A program made the translations under genes and the position numbers. Source: Neoechinorhynchus agilis (lineage: Eukaryota > Acanthocephala). From it: DNA of 64,000 nucleotides. Positions 1 through 10,660 of this stretch are shown here, piece by piece. The DNA lies in the NCBI GenBank assembly GCA_051530055.1, contig CM121341.1, forward strand, positions 6,634,001 to 6,698,000. Reading direction: 5' to 3'. Under the pieces are notes generated by a model. That model searched no databases, was not told the DNA's origin, and saw nothing but the letters and a program-made list of their open reading frames with translations. Positions within the stretch are counted from its first letter, which is position 1; the number at the start of each line of letters is the position of its first letter.

Positions 1-568
1 TAACGGATCTTAGGGTGGGGTTTATTATCCGTCTACGTGATGGAGACTAAAGTACGTTGAATTCTAGTGCACTGATTGAGATACACTTTTGATGAAGTGT
101 AACATGTCGAGATAAGAAAATTCCGTGCTTTTTCATGAATTGAAATTTTTTTTATTTGCCTCAATCTTTTTCTTCTAAGATGCTCAAAATTAAAGTGAAG
201 GTAATGTCGTGATTCTCACTAGTGATAACATTAAGGATTAAAGGAATTGATGCCGGTCCGGAATCATACATCAAATTACGCTTTCCACTAATTATTTTTT
301 GCCATTTGCTAAAGGGGGTTTAAAGTGAAATGGACGAACAAGTACAAAAAGAAGTTTTCTTACATAAATCTACACATCGCGGCCATCATCATTCATTGAT
401 ATTTCGCTGTGTCATCTTCCACAAACACCGGATCGTCTTTATCATTAAAATCGACATTCGCTCCTTTGAGTGAAATAAAACGAGAATTGGAGGAAATTTG
501 TTGTTTTTCGCATTTTTAAAAGGAAGTCCTTTTAATTGGTAGGTAGAATCTACGTTCGATTTAAAGTA

Positions 569-1652
569 CTAATCAAGATGCATAACGGAGCCTTCTGTTT
601 GAGCGACTTTGATTTGCGTTAATGTCCGAACATTCCACTGTTTGATTGTTTGATCATCAGATCCACTCAAAATGACAAAAGATTCCATTGTTGGTGAAAT
701 CGCTTTCACTGCAGAACGATGAGCTTCAATTCGCGATGTAGTTACTTGTCCGTTTCCCGAATCGATGTGAGCGATTTCCAATGTACCGACTTGATCACCG
801 GCTACGATGTAGATAAGTGAATATGAAGCGATTCTAATGCATGTGGGGCCATTTAAATTAAAGTCGAATGATTGAACACAGGATTTAGAGAAAATGTCGT
901 AGATTTGAGTCTTGCGACGTCTGATTTCGTTCTAAAGAAAGAATTGAATTGCAAATAAATCCTCAGTATTTCGAAATGCTCCTTTAATGATTTTTATTTC
1001 TAGGAGGGGGGAATAAAATCTATGAGCAGCAAAGCGTCAAATGGTTGAGGATTTTTCCTTAAACTAAAAAGGAAATCGAACAATAAAACGGATGAAGAAT
1101 TTATAGTGATTGCAACTCTCGTTCTCAAACGAGCAACAAGAAAAATGAACTATGAAACTCGATTGTAGTTTCAAAGAACAAAATTTCAACTTTGTGGCAC
1201 AATTTAAAAAAACCCGAGACAAATCCGAGTATTTGAACGACGAAATAGTCCGTCTGACCGCTTTGAAACAGAATAACGAACACATCTCCCATTGCATCGA
1301 TATCACAAATTGAACATTCCCAATCAACGCTTGAAAGAGTCCAGTGTCGTTCGGATGTAGAGTTCCTGAGGCACAAAAAGTATGCCAAACAATGACAATT
1401 TGATCGTTTTCACCGAAACTGATCAGATATCGACCATTGAGTGTAAAGAGCACTTTCTTCCCTTGGCTAAAGTGTCCACTAAGGCTGAGTTTATCTTCGT
1501 TATTCTTGAATGATTGATTCAGTGAGTATAGATCGATTTTTGAACAAAGTGCGAGAGCAACAAATACTTCATCGTCACTAACGTCAAAACTTGCGATATT
1601 ACATTCGACCGGACCGATCCCGCACTTTACACGATAAAGACGATTTCAATTC
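569..1652 (-). CDS. WD40-repeat protein, multi-exon
   Basis: Three or more exons on the minus strand read as a beta-propeller. The 5'-most visible exon (about 1652-1393) contains LFTLNGRYLISFGENDQIVIVW, a typical WD blade, and follows an AG acceptor. A middle exon (about 1380-1225) reads SVDWECSICDIDAMGDVFVI. The last exon (about 930-569) reads HRSAVKAISP...SGSDDQTIKQWNV, another clear blade, and ends at a TAG at 569-571. The true start is not visible. The gene is head to head with the PPAN-like copy, so its first exon may lie under or beyond that gene. The blade order is compatible with a ribosome-biogenesis WD protein, but I cannot name the family. Exon edges are approximate. Confidence 0.6.
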
Positions 1653-1689
1653 GATCCGAATCTGCAGTTCAAAACTTCTATTTTTTGAG

Positions 1690-2605
1690 ATGGCAAAGTT
1701 CCAAAGAAGAAAATCGAGTAAAGCTCGAAAACTTCATAGGACAACAACATCTCTGAAACCAGCAAAGGACCGATTTTATGAACCCGAAGAACTAAAACGA
1801 GCTCCAAATACACGTGCTCGCGACTGCCTGGATATTTCACGTGTCTCATATTTGGACTATTACTCGACGAACCAGCAATCCAATATTTCAATTGGTCACA
1901 GTTCCCAAAGGACCCACTTTAACGTTTAAAATTGAACGACTCACTCTTGTCTCTGAAGTAATTTCTTCCCTAAGACAAAAGGACATTAATCAACAGCTCT
2001 TTACAACGCCACCTCTACTAATTCTCAGCGGATTTCGTGGATCAGAAGATTTAAAACAAATACAAATGGTCGCTAAAGTGTTCCGACGGTCGTTTCCGCC
2101 CGTAAATATCCAAAAAGTCGCGTTTGACGAACTTAAGCGATGTGTCGTTGTGAGTTATCACAGAAATGATTGATTCGAAATGCGACATTAGAAAGTTGAG
2201 ATTCAAGCGTACTAACGATATTTTAATGATTTTCCTTTTATATTTTAGTTCAATTAATCGATCGATATCACATGGTTGTAATCGAATTTCTAAGAAATTG
2301 ATTGACAATAAGCATTGCCCGATCTTTCAAAGTTTGAGACTTTAGAGGATGCTTTGCGGACAGAAGGAGGTTTGGGTTCGGAGAGTGACGAAGATGATGG
2401 AAAATGCATAATAAAAGAAGGAAATGTTCAAATAAAGCTCAGTGAGTTGGGGCCAAGACTCACATTCAATTTGATTGAAATTTTGGAAGGAGTTTGTACG
2501 GGTAATATGTTGTATCCTCACTTTGAAAATAGGGAAATAAAACGGAAAAAGAAGAAACGTTCAAAGCCAGAAAAGAATGAGGACGAAAAAGAACAAATTT
2601 CTTGA
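1690..2605 (+). pseudogene. PPAN: PPAN/SSF1 (Brix domain) homologue, apparently damaged
   Basis: In intact form this family acts in nucleolar 60S ribosome assembly through a Brix RNA-binding domain. The ATG at 1690 opens MAKFQRRKSSKARK, a basic N-terminus. A second frame gives the core signature VTVPKGPTLTFKIERLTLV and then PPLLILSGFRG and LKRCVVV. The C-terminal part reads LSELGPRLTFNLIEILEGV (GPR-T-LIK-EG in the family) and ends in a lysine-rich tail at a TGA. Breaks: about 40 family residues are missing between RAPNT and ATAWIF with a frame change; an in-frame TGA follows YHRND; the exon ending FEMRH-Y is followed by GA rather than GT before an otherwise good polypyrimidine-AG acceptor near 2248; and a further frame change lies just before PDLSKF. 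This reads as a decayed copy, unless the assembly has several errors. Confidence 0.7.
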
Positions 2606-2629
2606 AGTAATTGTATCTTTTTTTTATTT

Positions 2630-3300
2630 TTGAAGCCTGGACAGTCGGTAACTTTTCAGTATCTATCAAGCTCTCTACAAAACCCCGATCTAGAACTCAT
2701 CGCAGTCCACTTCTCAGCTCCTCCCAGAAATATCCTACACAAATTACAAACTCCACCTGCATTTCTCTAAATGATTCGAAATGATCCCTTCATTCTCCTT
2801 CAACCCTACATCCTCCCTCGAGCTTTCAAATGACATCCTACGAGCAATCTCCCTAAGAATTCTGGGTTTCCAATTCCAATCAAATTTGAAATGAGACTCG
2901 CACATCACTCTCTCCCTCAAGCACAACACTTTTAAAATTTATCTCCTCAAACGCCTTCGACATTTAGGAATCCCTTCACCCGATCTCTCCAAATTTTACT
3001 TCAGCTTTATTCTGCCCTCCCTCACCTACGTTTATTCCGTCTTTTGCAATCCATCCAAATCTCAAATCCGTCGTCTTGAAATGTTTCATAAAAGATCATC
3101 TAAAATTGGCAAAACTGACTTTCCGCCTCTCACCGAATGCCTTGATACTATTTTCATAAAACAATCAAAACGTCTATCAACCCTACCTTCACAATTTCTT
3201 TCATCCTCCCTCAACCTCGAACCTCCCTATACCAACGCTCCTTTTCCATGCTGCCCAATTCTCTCTGGAATATCATAACTCGAAAATGAACCTGAGGAAA
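2630..3300 (+). mobile_element. Truncated non-LTR retrotransposon (endonuclease tail joined to reverse-transcriptase 3' part)
   Basis: Positions 2640-2745 match the reverse complement of 10385-10495 almost base for base. In translation they give an endonuclease-like stretch (YLSSSLQNPDLELIAVHFS). Positions 2745-3290 match the minus-strand elements at 49.3-50.6 kb, including shared text around GTGACTCG and ACTCTCACCGAATGCC. They translate in pieces to the reverse-transcriptase thumb and C-terminal region (LPSLTYVYSVFCNPSKSQIR, then a short PPLTECLD stretch). There are many stops, and the whole finger/palm region is deleted. This is a dead 5'/internally deleted LINE of a Jockey/CR1-like type. 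Confidence 0.75.
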
Positions 3301-3814
3301 GACCAACCTTAAAAGCGCTCCTCTAAACAATAACCACCAATTCGCCCACAAGAACGGACCTTCCAACCGGATATTCTTAAACGAGCAGACATATTCTCAT
3401 CCAAATGGGCGTCCCTCCGACCTGATATTCTACACCCAACCAAAGGTGCATGGAGGATCCTATTCTGTATTTTCATCGATAGAAAATCCTTCGGGTAAGT
3501 TTATATTCTGTATTTCTTACCAATAAACGTGATCGATTTTTACCAGCATCGTTTTCTTCGTCGGATTGTTTTCTACTAAATTATCAAACTTTCTTGGGGA
3601 TCTTTATTAAAACTCCACTTTGTCTCACTTCACTGTTTAAAATTGAAATGTGGATCGAGTTAACGATCAGGCGAATTAAGTAACCGGCAAAAGACGTTTT
3701 TTTCAACTTGTCAAATTGCTTCCGAAACTATTTAAATCCTATGACCAAGACGCGTTTTCCACCCGAATCCTTAGGATTTAATTTCATTGCTCAAATCAAA
3801 AATTTTGTCTTTTG

Positions 3815-4195
3815 TTTTTAAACGCCCTCTGAGCCACCAAAAAAAGCAGCATCGATCGTCATTGGGCTTCGACCGTTCGTCGATACTTACTGTTTTCAGA
3901 GGAAAATAGGGTTAATTTCCTTTAAACGTCTCTTTCAATTCCTACACGAAACCTTTTTCCTATGAAACATCGATGTCGCTTCTACGTCTCTCTTTCGATG
4001 AACGAGATCCTTGAATCAACAAATCAGCCGTTCGAATTTTCGGATAATCTCAAATGTTATGAATCTCGGCCAAACAACTTTTATTGACCAATCGGTCGAT
4101 ACAATTAAGTTCGCCTGGAAACATTTCGTCGTTTTAGAAAGATCCACGCAGGCTATCGAGAAAACGGATTCGATTGTGATTTGGAAACAGCAAGA
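3815..4195 (+). repeat. Direct repeat copy 1 (about 380 bp), upstream of the GID8-like gene
   Basis: It begins with CGCCCTCTGAGCCACC and runs through GCAGCATCGATC, GGGCTTCGACCGTTCGTCGA, CATCGATGTCGCTTCTACG and CCTGGAAACATTTCGT to ATCGAGAAAACGGATTCG. The same string of blocks recurs at 5868-6302. The two copies bracket the GID8-like gene in direct orientation. The copy contains a 76-codon ORF (4011-4241) that is not kept open in the second copy, so I do not treat it as a gene. Confidence 0.75.
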
Positions 4196-4605
4196 AAGTT
4201 TTTTGAAGAAAATGTGGAAGATTGGATTGTGTATTGAATAACGCGATTCTTAAAGGAAGTTCATTAAAATTTAATTTTATCGGAGGTAGATTTTTTGAAG
4301 CACCCAAAGTGCAATCAGTGCTCGTTGCTTCGAAATTTACGGCGCTCAAAATGCAAATTCGAACGAAATTCAAAACATAAATTAAAAAAGAACGCATTCT
4401 GATCTAAATTCCAAAGATATCTCAAATCGGAATTAATCGGATATACGATTTAAATGCAAACTTTATTTTGTCATTGCCTTGCATCGGAAAAAATAAGATC
4501 AATGATCAATTTATTTGCAATCAAGTGCCGATTTCATATTCCTGGGGACTGTTAGATGAAAAAGGCTTAGTGATTGATTTATTGAAGAGCAAGTAAAGAT
4601 TTGTT

Positions 4606-5634
4606 TTGAAGGACGATGATCGAAATCACGAATATTTAAGACGCAATTTACCTATGGTTACTGAATTTGGGCACGGAAATGTTTACAATAAAACCTACCT
4701 TTTATTTTTCACCTTCTTGAGTATAAGACGATGTGAAATTGAGTTCATTGAGTATCGAAAATCCGAATCTTACGAAATGTACTCGAATCTCTTTCATTGC
4801 AAATTGCAGTCATTTTACAAGGACTACGTTAAAATGATAATGGAAAAATGGAGAACCCATAATTCCGCGGACATTATGTCGGTTAATTATATGATCGTTA
4901 GCGGTTTTCATGAACCATTGGAAGCCATCTTTAAAGAAGTCAAGCATTTGTCCTACTCGTATTTTCCTCAGTTAAATTTCAAAGATCAAACTTTAGCGCT
5001 GAACTTTGTTAAGAAACGAGGAGTAATGAAATTGATAGAAAAAAAACGATGCGACGAAGCCAGAAAGTTGATAAATGAGAGATGGGACAATCTCGTGGAA
5101 CGGAACGATCAAGTCAAATGTTTTCTTTGTATTCAAGAATAGTTAGATATGATGACTGAGAATCACGATACCGTTAAGGCTTTGAAATACGTCGGTGAGA
5201 ATATTGCTGGTCTCTTGTCCAATTACGAAGCGAGAAACAGATCGATATTAGAAGTTTTGTCGATGGTATCGATGAAGAAACCGTCGAAATCACCATTCGC
5301 TGCTTTGCTTGGTCCGAGAATGAGAAGTCGAACACCAAAGCAGATAAACTTCCTTCTTATGCAGGAAACCGAGCGATTAGCTATCAAAGATTCAACTGGA
5401 GAAGATATCGAAGTTGCAACGATCGATGATGTCTGTCTAATCGATGCTTACAGGATATCGTTCTCTATGCTATCAATAATTGGATCTTTGGAACGGGCAC
5501 AAAGACACGTTCATGTCGACCGGGAAATTAATATTTATGAAGTGTTGCCAATATTTTTCCAAGGCAATATTCCTGTTCGGACGGCGAACGAAATTAAGGA
5601 AAGAAGGAATGATCATCGAGAATCCTATTTATGA
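4606..5634 (+). CDS. GID8/TWA1-like LisH-CTLH protein with an in-frame TAG
   Basis: GID8 is a scaffold subunit of the GID/CTLH ubiquitin ligase. The LisH segment reads SVNYMIVSGFHEPLEAIFKE. The CTLH segment reads KRGVMKLIEKKRCDEARKLI, and the CRA-like segment contains SPFAALLGPR, matching SPFGDLL in GID8. The first ATG that fits the family is at 4777 (MYSNLFHCK); the frame is open upstream to 4606 and may join an earlier exon ending near 4592. At 5140-5142 a TAG falls where the family has one ordinary residue (CIQE-stop-LDMM against LQQQHLIEL), and the frame continues open for 161 residues to a TGA at 5634. The tail after about 5400 is not recognisably GID8. It could be a pseudogene, a sequencing error or a readthrough site. 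Confidence 0.6.
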
Positions 5635-5867
5635 AAGTAGTGACCTTTTTCTAGAATTTCTATTTTCTGGAAACAAATAAAGGTTCCAAGTTTTTGTTCT
5701 TGGTCGAGATGATTTAAGATGGAAAATCGAGAGACAGAACTAAGAATTAATGTATTTTTTAACAATTATCTTCGTTATTTTGAAAAATTAACGCTCGTCG
5801 AGTCTCGCAAAATCAGAGCACCATTCACTCCAAAATTTCTTTTTTTCGCATTTTATCTTTTATTTTT

Positions 5868-6305
5868 AAGCGCCCTCTGAGCCACCAAAAAGCAGCATCG
5901 ATCATCATTGGGCTTCGACCGTTCGTCGATACTTACTATTTTTGGGAGGAAAATTCGAGAAAGCTTTGTACCCAAAAAACGGGTTCCTTCCTTTTAAAGT
6001 CTCTTTCCTTCCCTACATCAAAACTTCTTCCTTTGAAACGTCGATGTCGCTTCTACGTTTCTCTTTCGATTCATGAGATTCTTGGATTTAGGAATTCGCT
6101 CCGTCAGTTTGCCGGTTAGTCTCTTAATCATGAACCTCGGCAAATTTTTTTTATTGATTCATCGGTCGACACAATTCAGTTGGCCTGGAAACATTTCGTT
6201 GTTTTAGAAAGATCCACGCGGCCTATTTATATATTTGAATTTAGGGACGCTTAAGCGTCCGCCAATCGATTATCGAGAAAACGGATTCGATTGTGATTTT
6301 TAGAA
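5868..6305 (+). repeat. Direct repeat copy 2 with a palindromic insertion
   Basis: It aligns with 3815-4195 block by block. Near 6229-6272 it carries about 44 extra bases, in which GGACGCTTAAGCGTCC (6245-6260) is a perfect 16-bp palindrome. The copies differ by scattered substitutions and small indels, so the duplication is not recent. Confidence 0.75.
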
Positions 6306-7419
6306 ATTTAACGTTCCTGAAAAACACATTCAATCTGTCTTAATGCTACAATTTGTTGTCTTCAAATGTTATGTTTGTTCGGCTGATTTGAAAACAAAAA
6401 AAAATTTTGAAGGAAATGTGCAATATTGGAACTTTACTTTGATTGTCGATACTTAACGAACGGGCAAACGTGTTTATTGTTTGAGCTCTCCTTTTTCGCT
6501 TATTGAGGTAATTGTAACTTTTCATGCATTTAATTTTGATAAAGAACCATTCTATTTTTTCTCATTTTACAACTTATATAACTTGGCTTAAGAAACGAAT
6601 GATCGGCGAACAGATCATGAAAGCGATAATAACTAAGCTTAATCGCAAGTGTAGAAAATACAAAGCGTTCAATGTAAAATTTAATGCTTATTTATTGCGT
6701 AAAAATGTAAAGAATTTATTAGATTTGATATTTCGGCACAATCTTGTGCCCTTATCAAAGTCTAAAATCCACACGTTGATGGTGGTTACATTCACACTGC
6801 TCTTAAGTTCAGTTTGAAGTTCGCCTTATCCCCTAGTCCACTGTTTCAAGCTGGCGAATAAATGTGGCCTCCGAGTCACGGGGAACTGGCAATGATACCT
6901 CTCCTCAGAGCGAATATTTGTGTTCTTTGGTTAGTTTTTCCAAATTATTTGTTTGCCTTACGTAGGATTGCAGGGAATTTCGTATACCACACGCAGATCA
7001 TCGGCTTCTGGTTGCAACTAAGCGATCTTTTCTTCACGTCGAACAACATAATCGTAGTATTGATCGGAAATGGAAGGAAAACTCGGATGTCGTCCAGAGT
7101 ATCGTCGCATGAAATCACTTCGTATTCTTGTTTCGCGAGACTACGGGTTTTCGCAAGAAATACAGATACGACAAGGTCTCTTGTTCTGTTTATTCTACAT
7201 GGATTTGCAACTTCGATTACATTGTGATTCACGATCAATTTGCTACGTTCGTTTTTATCTTCTTTGATTCTAAAGGCCAGATTTGCGTTGATTTCATTAA
7301 CTATAATTCGTCGTTTTCTCGATTCGAGTTTTCGGCATGGAGCCTGCAATGACTTTCCAGCTCATCGTGCTTAATAGATATAAATCAATAAAAAAATGAT
7401 TAACGCTCCATGTAACAAC
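6306..7419. other. Stretch with overlapping ORFs but no recognised gene
   Basis: Positions 6715-6775 hold a half copy of an inverted-repeat element also found at 42.8 and 23.0 kb (CGGCACAATCTTGTGCC). From 7345 down to 6945 the minus strand has a 133-codon open frame that starts right after a good TTGCAG acceptor (IIVNEINANLAFRI...). It could be an exon, but I recognise no family. Overlapping plus-strand ORFs in the same interval look like shadows or debris. Confidence 0.35.
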
Positions 7420-7655
7420 TCATCGAGACTCGCGGCGCGTCTTCGGATTCCCATAGTCTTCGGTCGGCGTTTTCATCCGATACAATATTTGTAACTTAAC
7501 GTCCCGCGGAATTTTTGACTTGATACTGAGGGTAACCAGCATTTGTGTGAACGTTATCTTTTTCGTATGATGGACGCCCATTAACGAAATTCTCCCATTT
7601 TTTATGTCGCGGTGCACAATAAATTTCGAATTGCAGCAGTAGGTGTTTGTATATT
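7420..7655 (-). pseudogene. Casein-kinase-1-like catalytic-loop fragment
   Basis: The minus frame reads KFIVHRDIKNGRISLMGVHH, close to the CK1 catalytic loop FIHRDIKPDNFLMG, where the Asp and Lys of HRDIK are kept and PDN is replaced by NGR. Downstream the text loses the DFG region and keeps only a weak echo of the CK1 PYR...TGTARYAS region (LYRMKTPTEDYG). It ends at TGA 7420-7422. No N-lobe or helical C-lobe is seen next to it, and a second frame overlaps it. I read it as a decayed fragment lying at the 3' edge of the retrotransposon block; a chance match is possible. Confidence 0.35.
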
Positions 7656-7659
7656 TGAG

Positions 7660-10600
7660 TCCGGACAGAGGTTCTGATTGAAGGAGTGGCGAGATTTAAA
7701 GCATTTTTCGATGACTTTTGAAAGAATGGATATTGCGCAGAATTATTCCGCAGAAATAGGATGATGACTTTAGCAGTTTTGAGCATGAGGGGATTAAGTG
7801 GGTCTATGACTTCGAGGATGATGCAGCGAAAAGCTCAGTTTGGGATTTCGGATCGACAAGACGAATTTTGAGGTACTTTTTTTGGGATGGGAAACTAAGG
7901 GGGTGTATCGGCGAGTTGAAGAAAGTTTCAGGTGTGGGCGTGAAAGATTGTGTGGTGACTGATGTGGAGCAGTGATTGTAATTTGAGCCAGGGCAGAGGT
8001 TCTGATTGATGGAGTCTAGAACTTGTTTTAATTCAATTGAAGACAAATTAGGGAAGGGATCCGGCTGGCGTATACCAAGAGAGTCGGCCCACCGCCATGT
8101 TGAATTGGAACCCGAACGAATTTTATAGGAAAGAAAGTTTTTGCGGGTGATAAGTATTTTGTTAATTAGAGCTATTTCTAAACGGGGAAATCTGGAGGGC
8201 AGAGGTTCTGATTGATGGAGTCTAGAACTTGTTTTAATTCAGTGGAGGTCAAATTAGGGAAGGGATCCGGTTGGCGTAGACCAAGAGAGTCGGCCCGCCA
8301 CCATGTTGAATTGCCACCCGAACGAATTTTAGAGGAAAGAAAGTTTTTGCGGGCGATAAGTATGTTGTTAATTAGAGCTATTTGTAAATGGGGAAAATCT
8401 GGAGGGCAGAGGTTCTGATTGATGGAGTCTAGAACTTGTTTTAATTCAATTGAAGACAAATTAGGGAAGGGATCCGGCTGGCGTAGACCAAGAGAGTCGG
8501 CCCACCACCATGTTGAATTGGCACCCGAACGAATTTTAGAGGAAAGAAAGTTTTTGCGGGCGATAAGTATTTTGTTAATTAGAGCTATTTGTAAATGGGG
8601 AAATCTGGAGGGCAGAGGTTCTGATTGATGGAGTCTAGAACTTGTTTTAATTCAGTGGAGGTCAAATTAGGGAAGGGATCCGGTTGGCGTAGACCAAGAG
8701 AGTCGGCCCGCCACCATGTTGAATTGGCACCCGAACGAATTTTAGAGGAAAGAAAGTTTTTGCGGGCGATAAGTATGTTGTTAATTAGAGCTATTTGTAA
8801 ATGGGGAAAATCTGGAGGGCAGAGGTTCTGATTGATGGAGTCTAGAACTTGTTTTAATTCAGTGGAGGTCAAATTAGGGAAGGGATCCGGCTGGCGTAGA
8901 CCAAGAGAGTCGGCCCGCCACCATGTTGAATTGGCACCCGAACGAATTTTAGAGGAAAGAAAGTTTTTGCGGGCGATAAGTATGTTGTTAATTAGAGCTA
9001 TTTGTAAATGGGGAAAATCTGGAGGGCAGAGGTTCTGATTGATGGAGTCTAGAACTTGTTTTAATTCAATTGAAGACAAATTAGGGAAGGGATCCGGCTG
9101 GCGTAGACCAAGAGAGTCGGCCCACCACCATGTTGAATTGGCACCCGAACGAATTTTAGAGGAAAGAAAGTTTTTGCGGGCGATAAGTATTTTGTTAATT
9201 AGAGCTATTTGTAAACGGGGAAATCTGGAGGGCAGAGGTTCTGATTGATGGAGTCTAGAACTTGTTTTAATTCAGTGGAGGTCAAATTAGGGAAGGGATC
9301 CGGCTGGCGTAGACGCCCGCCACCATGTTGAATTGGCACCCGAACGAATTTTAGAGGAAAGAAAGTTTTTGCGGGCGATAAGTATTTTGTTAATTAGAGC
9401 TATTTCTAAACGGGGAAATCTGGAGGAAGAGGTTCTGATTGATGGAGTCTAGAACTTGTTTTAATTCAGTGGAGGTCAAATTAGGGAAGGGATCCGGCTG
9501 GCGTAGACGCCCGCCACCATGTTGAATTGGCACCCGAACGAATTTTAGAGGAAAGAAAGTTTTTGCGGGCGATAAGTATGTTGTTAATTAGAGCTATTTG
9601 TAAATGGGGAAAATCTGGAGGGCAGAGGTTCTGATTGATGGAGTCTAGAACTTGTTTTAATTCAGTGGAGGTCAAATTAGGGAAGGGATCCGGCTGGCGT
9701 AGACGCCCGCCACCATGTTGAATTGGCACCCGAACGAATTTTAGAGGAAAGAAAGTTTTTGCGGGCGATAAGTATGTTGTTAATTAGAGCTATTTGTAAA
9801 TGGGGAAAATCTGGAGAGTTATTTTGATGGGCCTTAGATGCTTGCTTTTGAAGAAGTTTCAAAATGGTGGAGTTATTCATGGTTGTTCCCGGTTAGAGAT
9901 TAATGAATTTCTTGGGAATTGCCGAAATTAGGGAATTTTATATGATTGAGGTTAGGGAGGACATTGCCAAGGAAGGTTCGTTTGTGTTGCTGAAGTGGAA
10001 TATGCGAATATTAGAGTTGAACAATTTTATAAAATTTTAAATGTGATGATCACGTTTATCCCTGACAAGTAAAAGGGGAGATTTAAAACGCTGAGGTGGG
10101 GTCGAGGGAGTAATGAGGGCAGAAGAGTAGTCAGAGTTCGGTGGATTTAGAGACGGATGAGTAGACGTCGATATTTTTTTGAACACTGTCTTGATGAGCG
10201 TCAAGACGAGTTAGAAAGTCAATAAGTTGACGTCACTCTGCGAAGGGTGAAAAAGGAAATAGCTTATTGAGGTCTTCTGCAATTAGGAAATGTTGTGAAT
10301 TTGTGCCGTTTATGAGCTCCATCATGGAATCAAGTTGGCGCAAAGAGAACCCAGGGAGAGAGGCAACGATTGTGATTTTTACTAATGATATTTCTTGGAG
10401 GAGATGAGAAGTGGACTGCGATGAATTCTAGATCGGGGTTTTGTAGAGAGCTTGATAGATACTGAAAAGTTACCGACTGTCCAGACTTCAAAAATATAAA
10501 AGCTCTTGAAAAAAACCAATTTCGCAATAGATATAGTTCGACGGTGGGGAAGGGAATTTTGGATTTCGTTAAACCGGAGGGGGCATAATTCGCAATAGGG

Positions 10601-10660
10601 ACAGAAATTTGCATCCTCGGAAACACCGTAGCAGAATTTATGGACATCATTTAAGCACTT
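7660..10660 (-). mobile_element. Non-LTR retrotransposon remnant containing an expanded internal repeat
   Basis: On the minus strand, 10650-10330 resembles the end of an endonuclease domain and shares about 110 bp (10385-10495) with the copy at 2640-2745. It then passes into a linker-like segment (FLSSKIRSGANSTWWRADSL, then DPFPNLTSTELKQVLDSINQ), which resembles the endonuclease-to-reverse-transcriptase linker of Jockey/CR1 elements. This linker has been amplified into the array listed separately. No reverse-transcriptase core is visible, so the element is not functional. Confidence 0.6.
7990..9815. repeat. Tandem array, about nine units of 207 bp
   Basis: Units start at GAGGTTCTGATTGATGGAGTC near 7993, 8202, 8409, 8616, 8823, 9030, 9237, 9428 and 9626. 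The typical period is 207 bp, exactly 69 codons. Full units are therefore open on the minus strand across repeats (164 codons at 8585-9079), and each also has a 68-69 codon plus-strand ORF. Two variants occur, CAATTGAAGAC and CAGTGGAGGTC, in the order A B A B B A B B B. The last three units share an 11-base deletion after GTAGAC, giving shorter periods. Units are nearly identical, so expansion is recent. Confidence 0.9.

Noticed and set aside
1646-1891. Minus-strand 81-codon ORF under the PPAN start
   Set aside because: It is antisense to the PPAN-like text and matches no WD40 pattern.
3875-3895. U1 snRNA start suggested by GATACTTACTG
   Set aside because: Only the first eight bases resemble U1; no Sm site or stem-loops follow, and the repeat copy at 5930 differs just after the match.
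5140-5142. Alternative genetic code with TAG as glutamine
   Set aside because: The alignment would tolerate Gln, but TAG clearly ends other genes here (DHRS12 at 42493, the WD40 gene at 569), so one in-frame TAG does not support reassignment.
8212-9248. Series of 68-69 codon plus-strand ORFs beginning MMESRTCFNS
   Set aside because: They are one frame of a repeated unit; the retrotransposon-like text is on the other strand, so these are by-products.
7990-9815. CRISPR-like appearance of the 207-bp array
   Set aside because: Units are contiguous with no unique spacers, and the surroundings are an animal genome with introns and LINEs.
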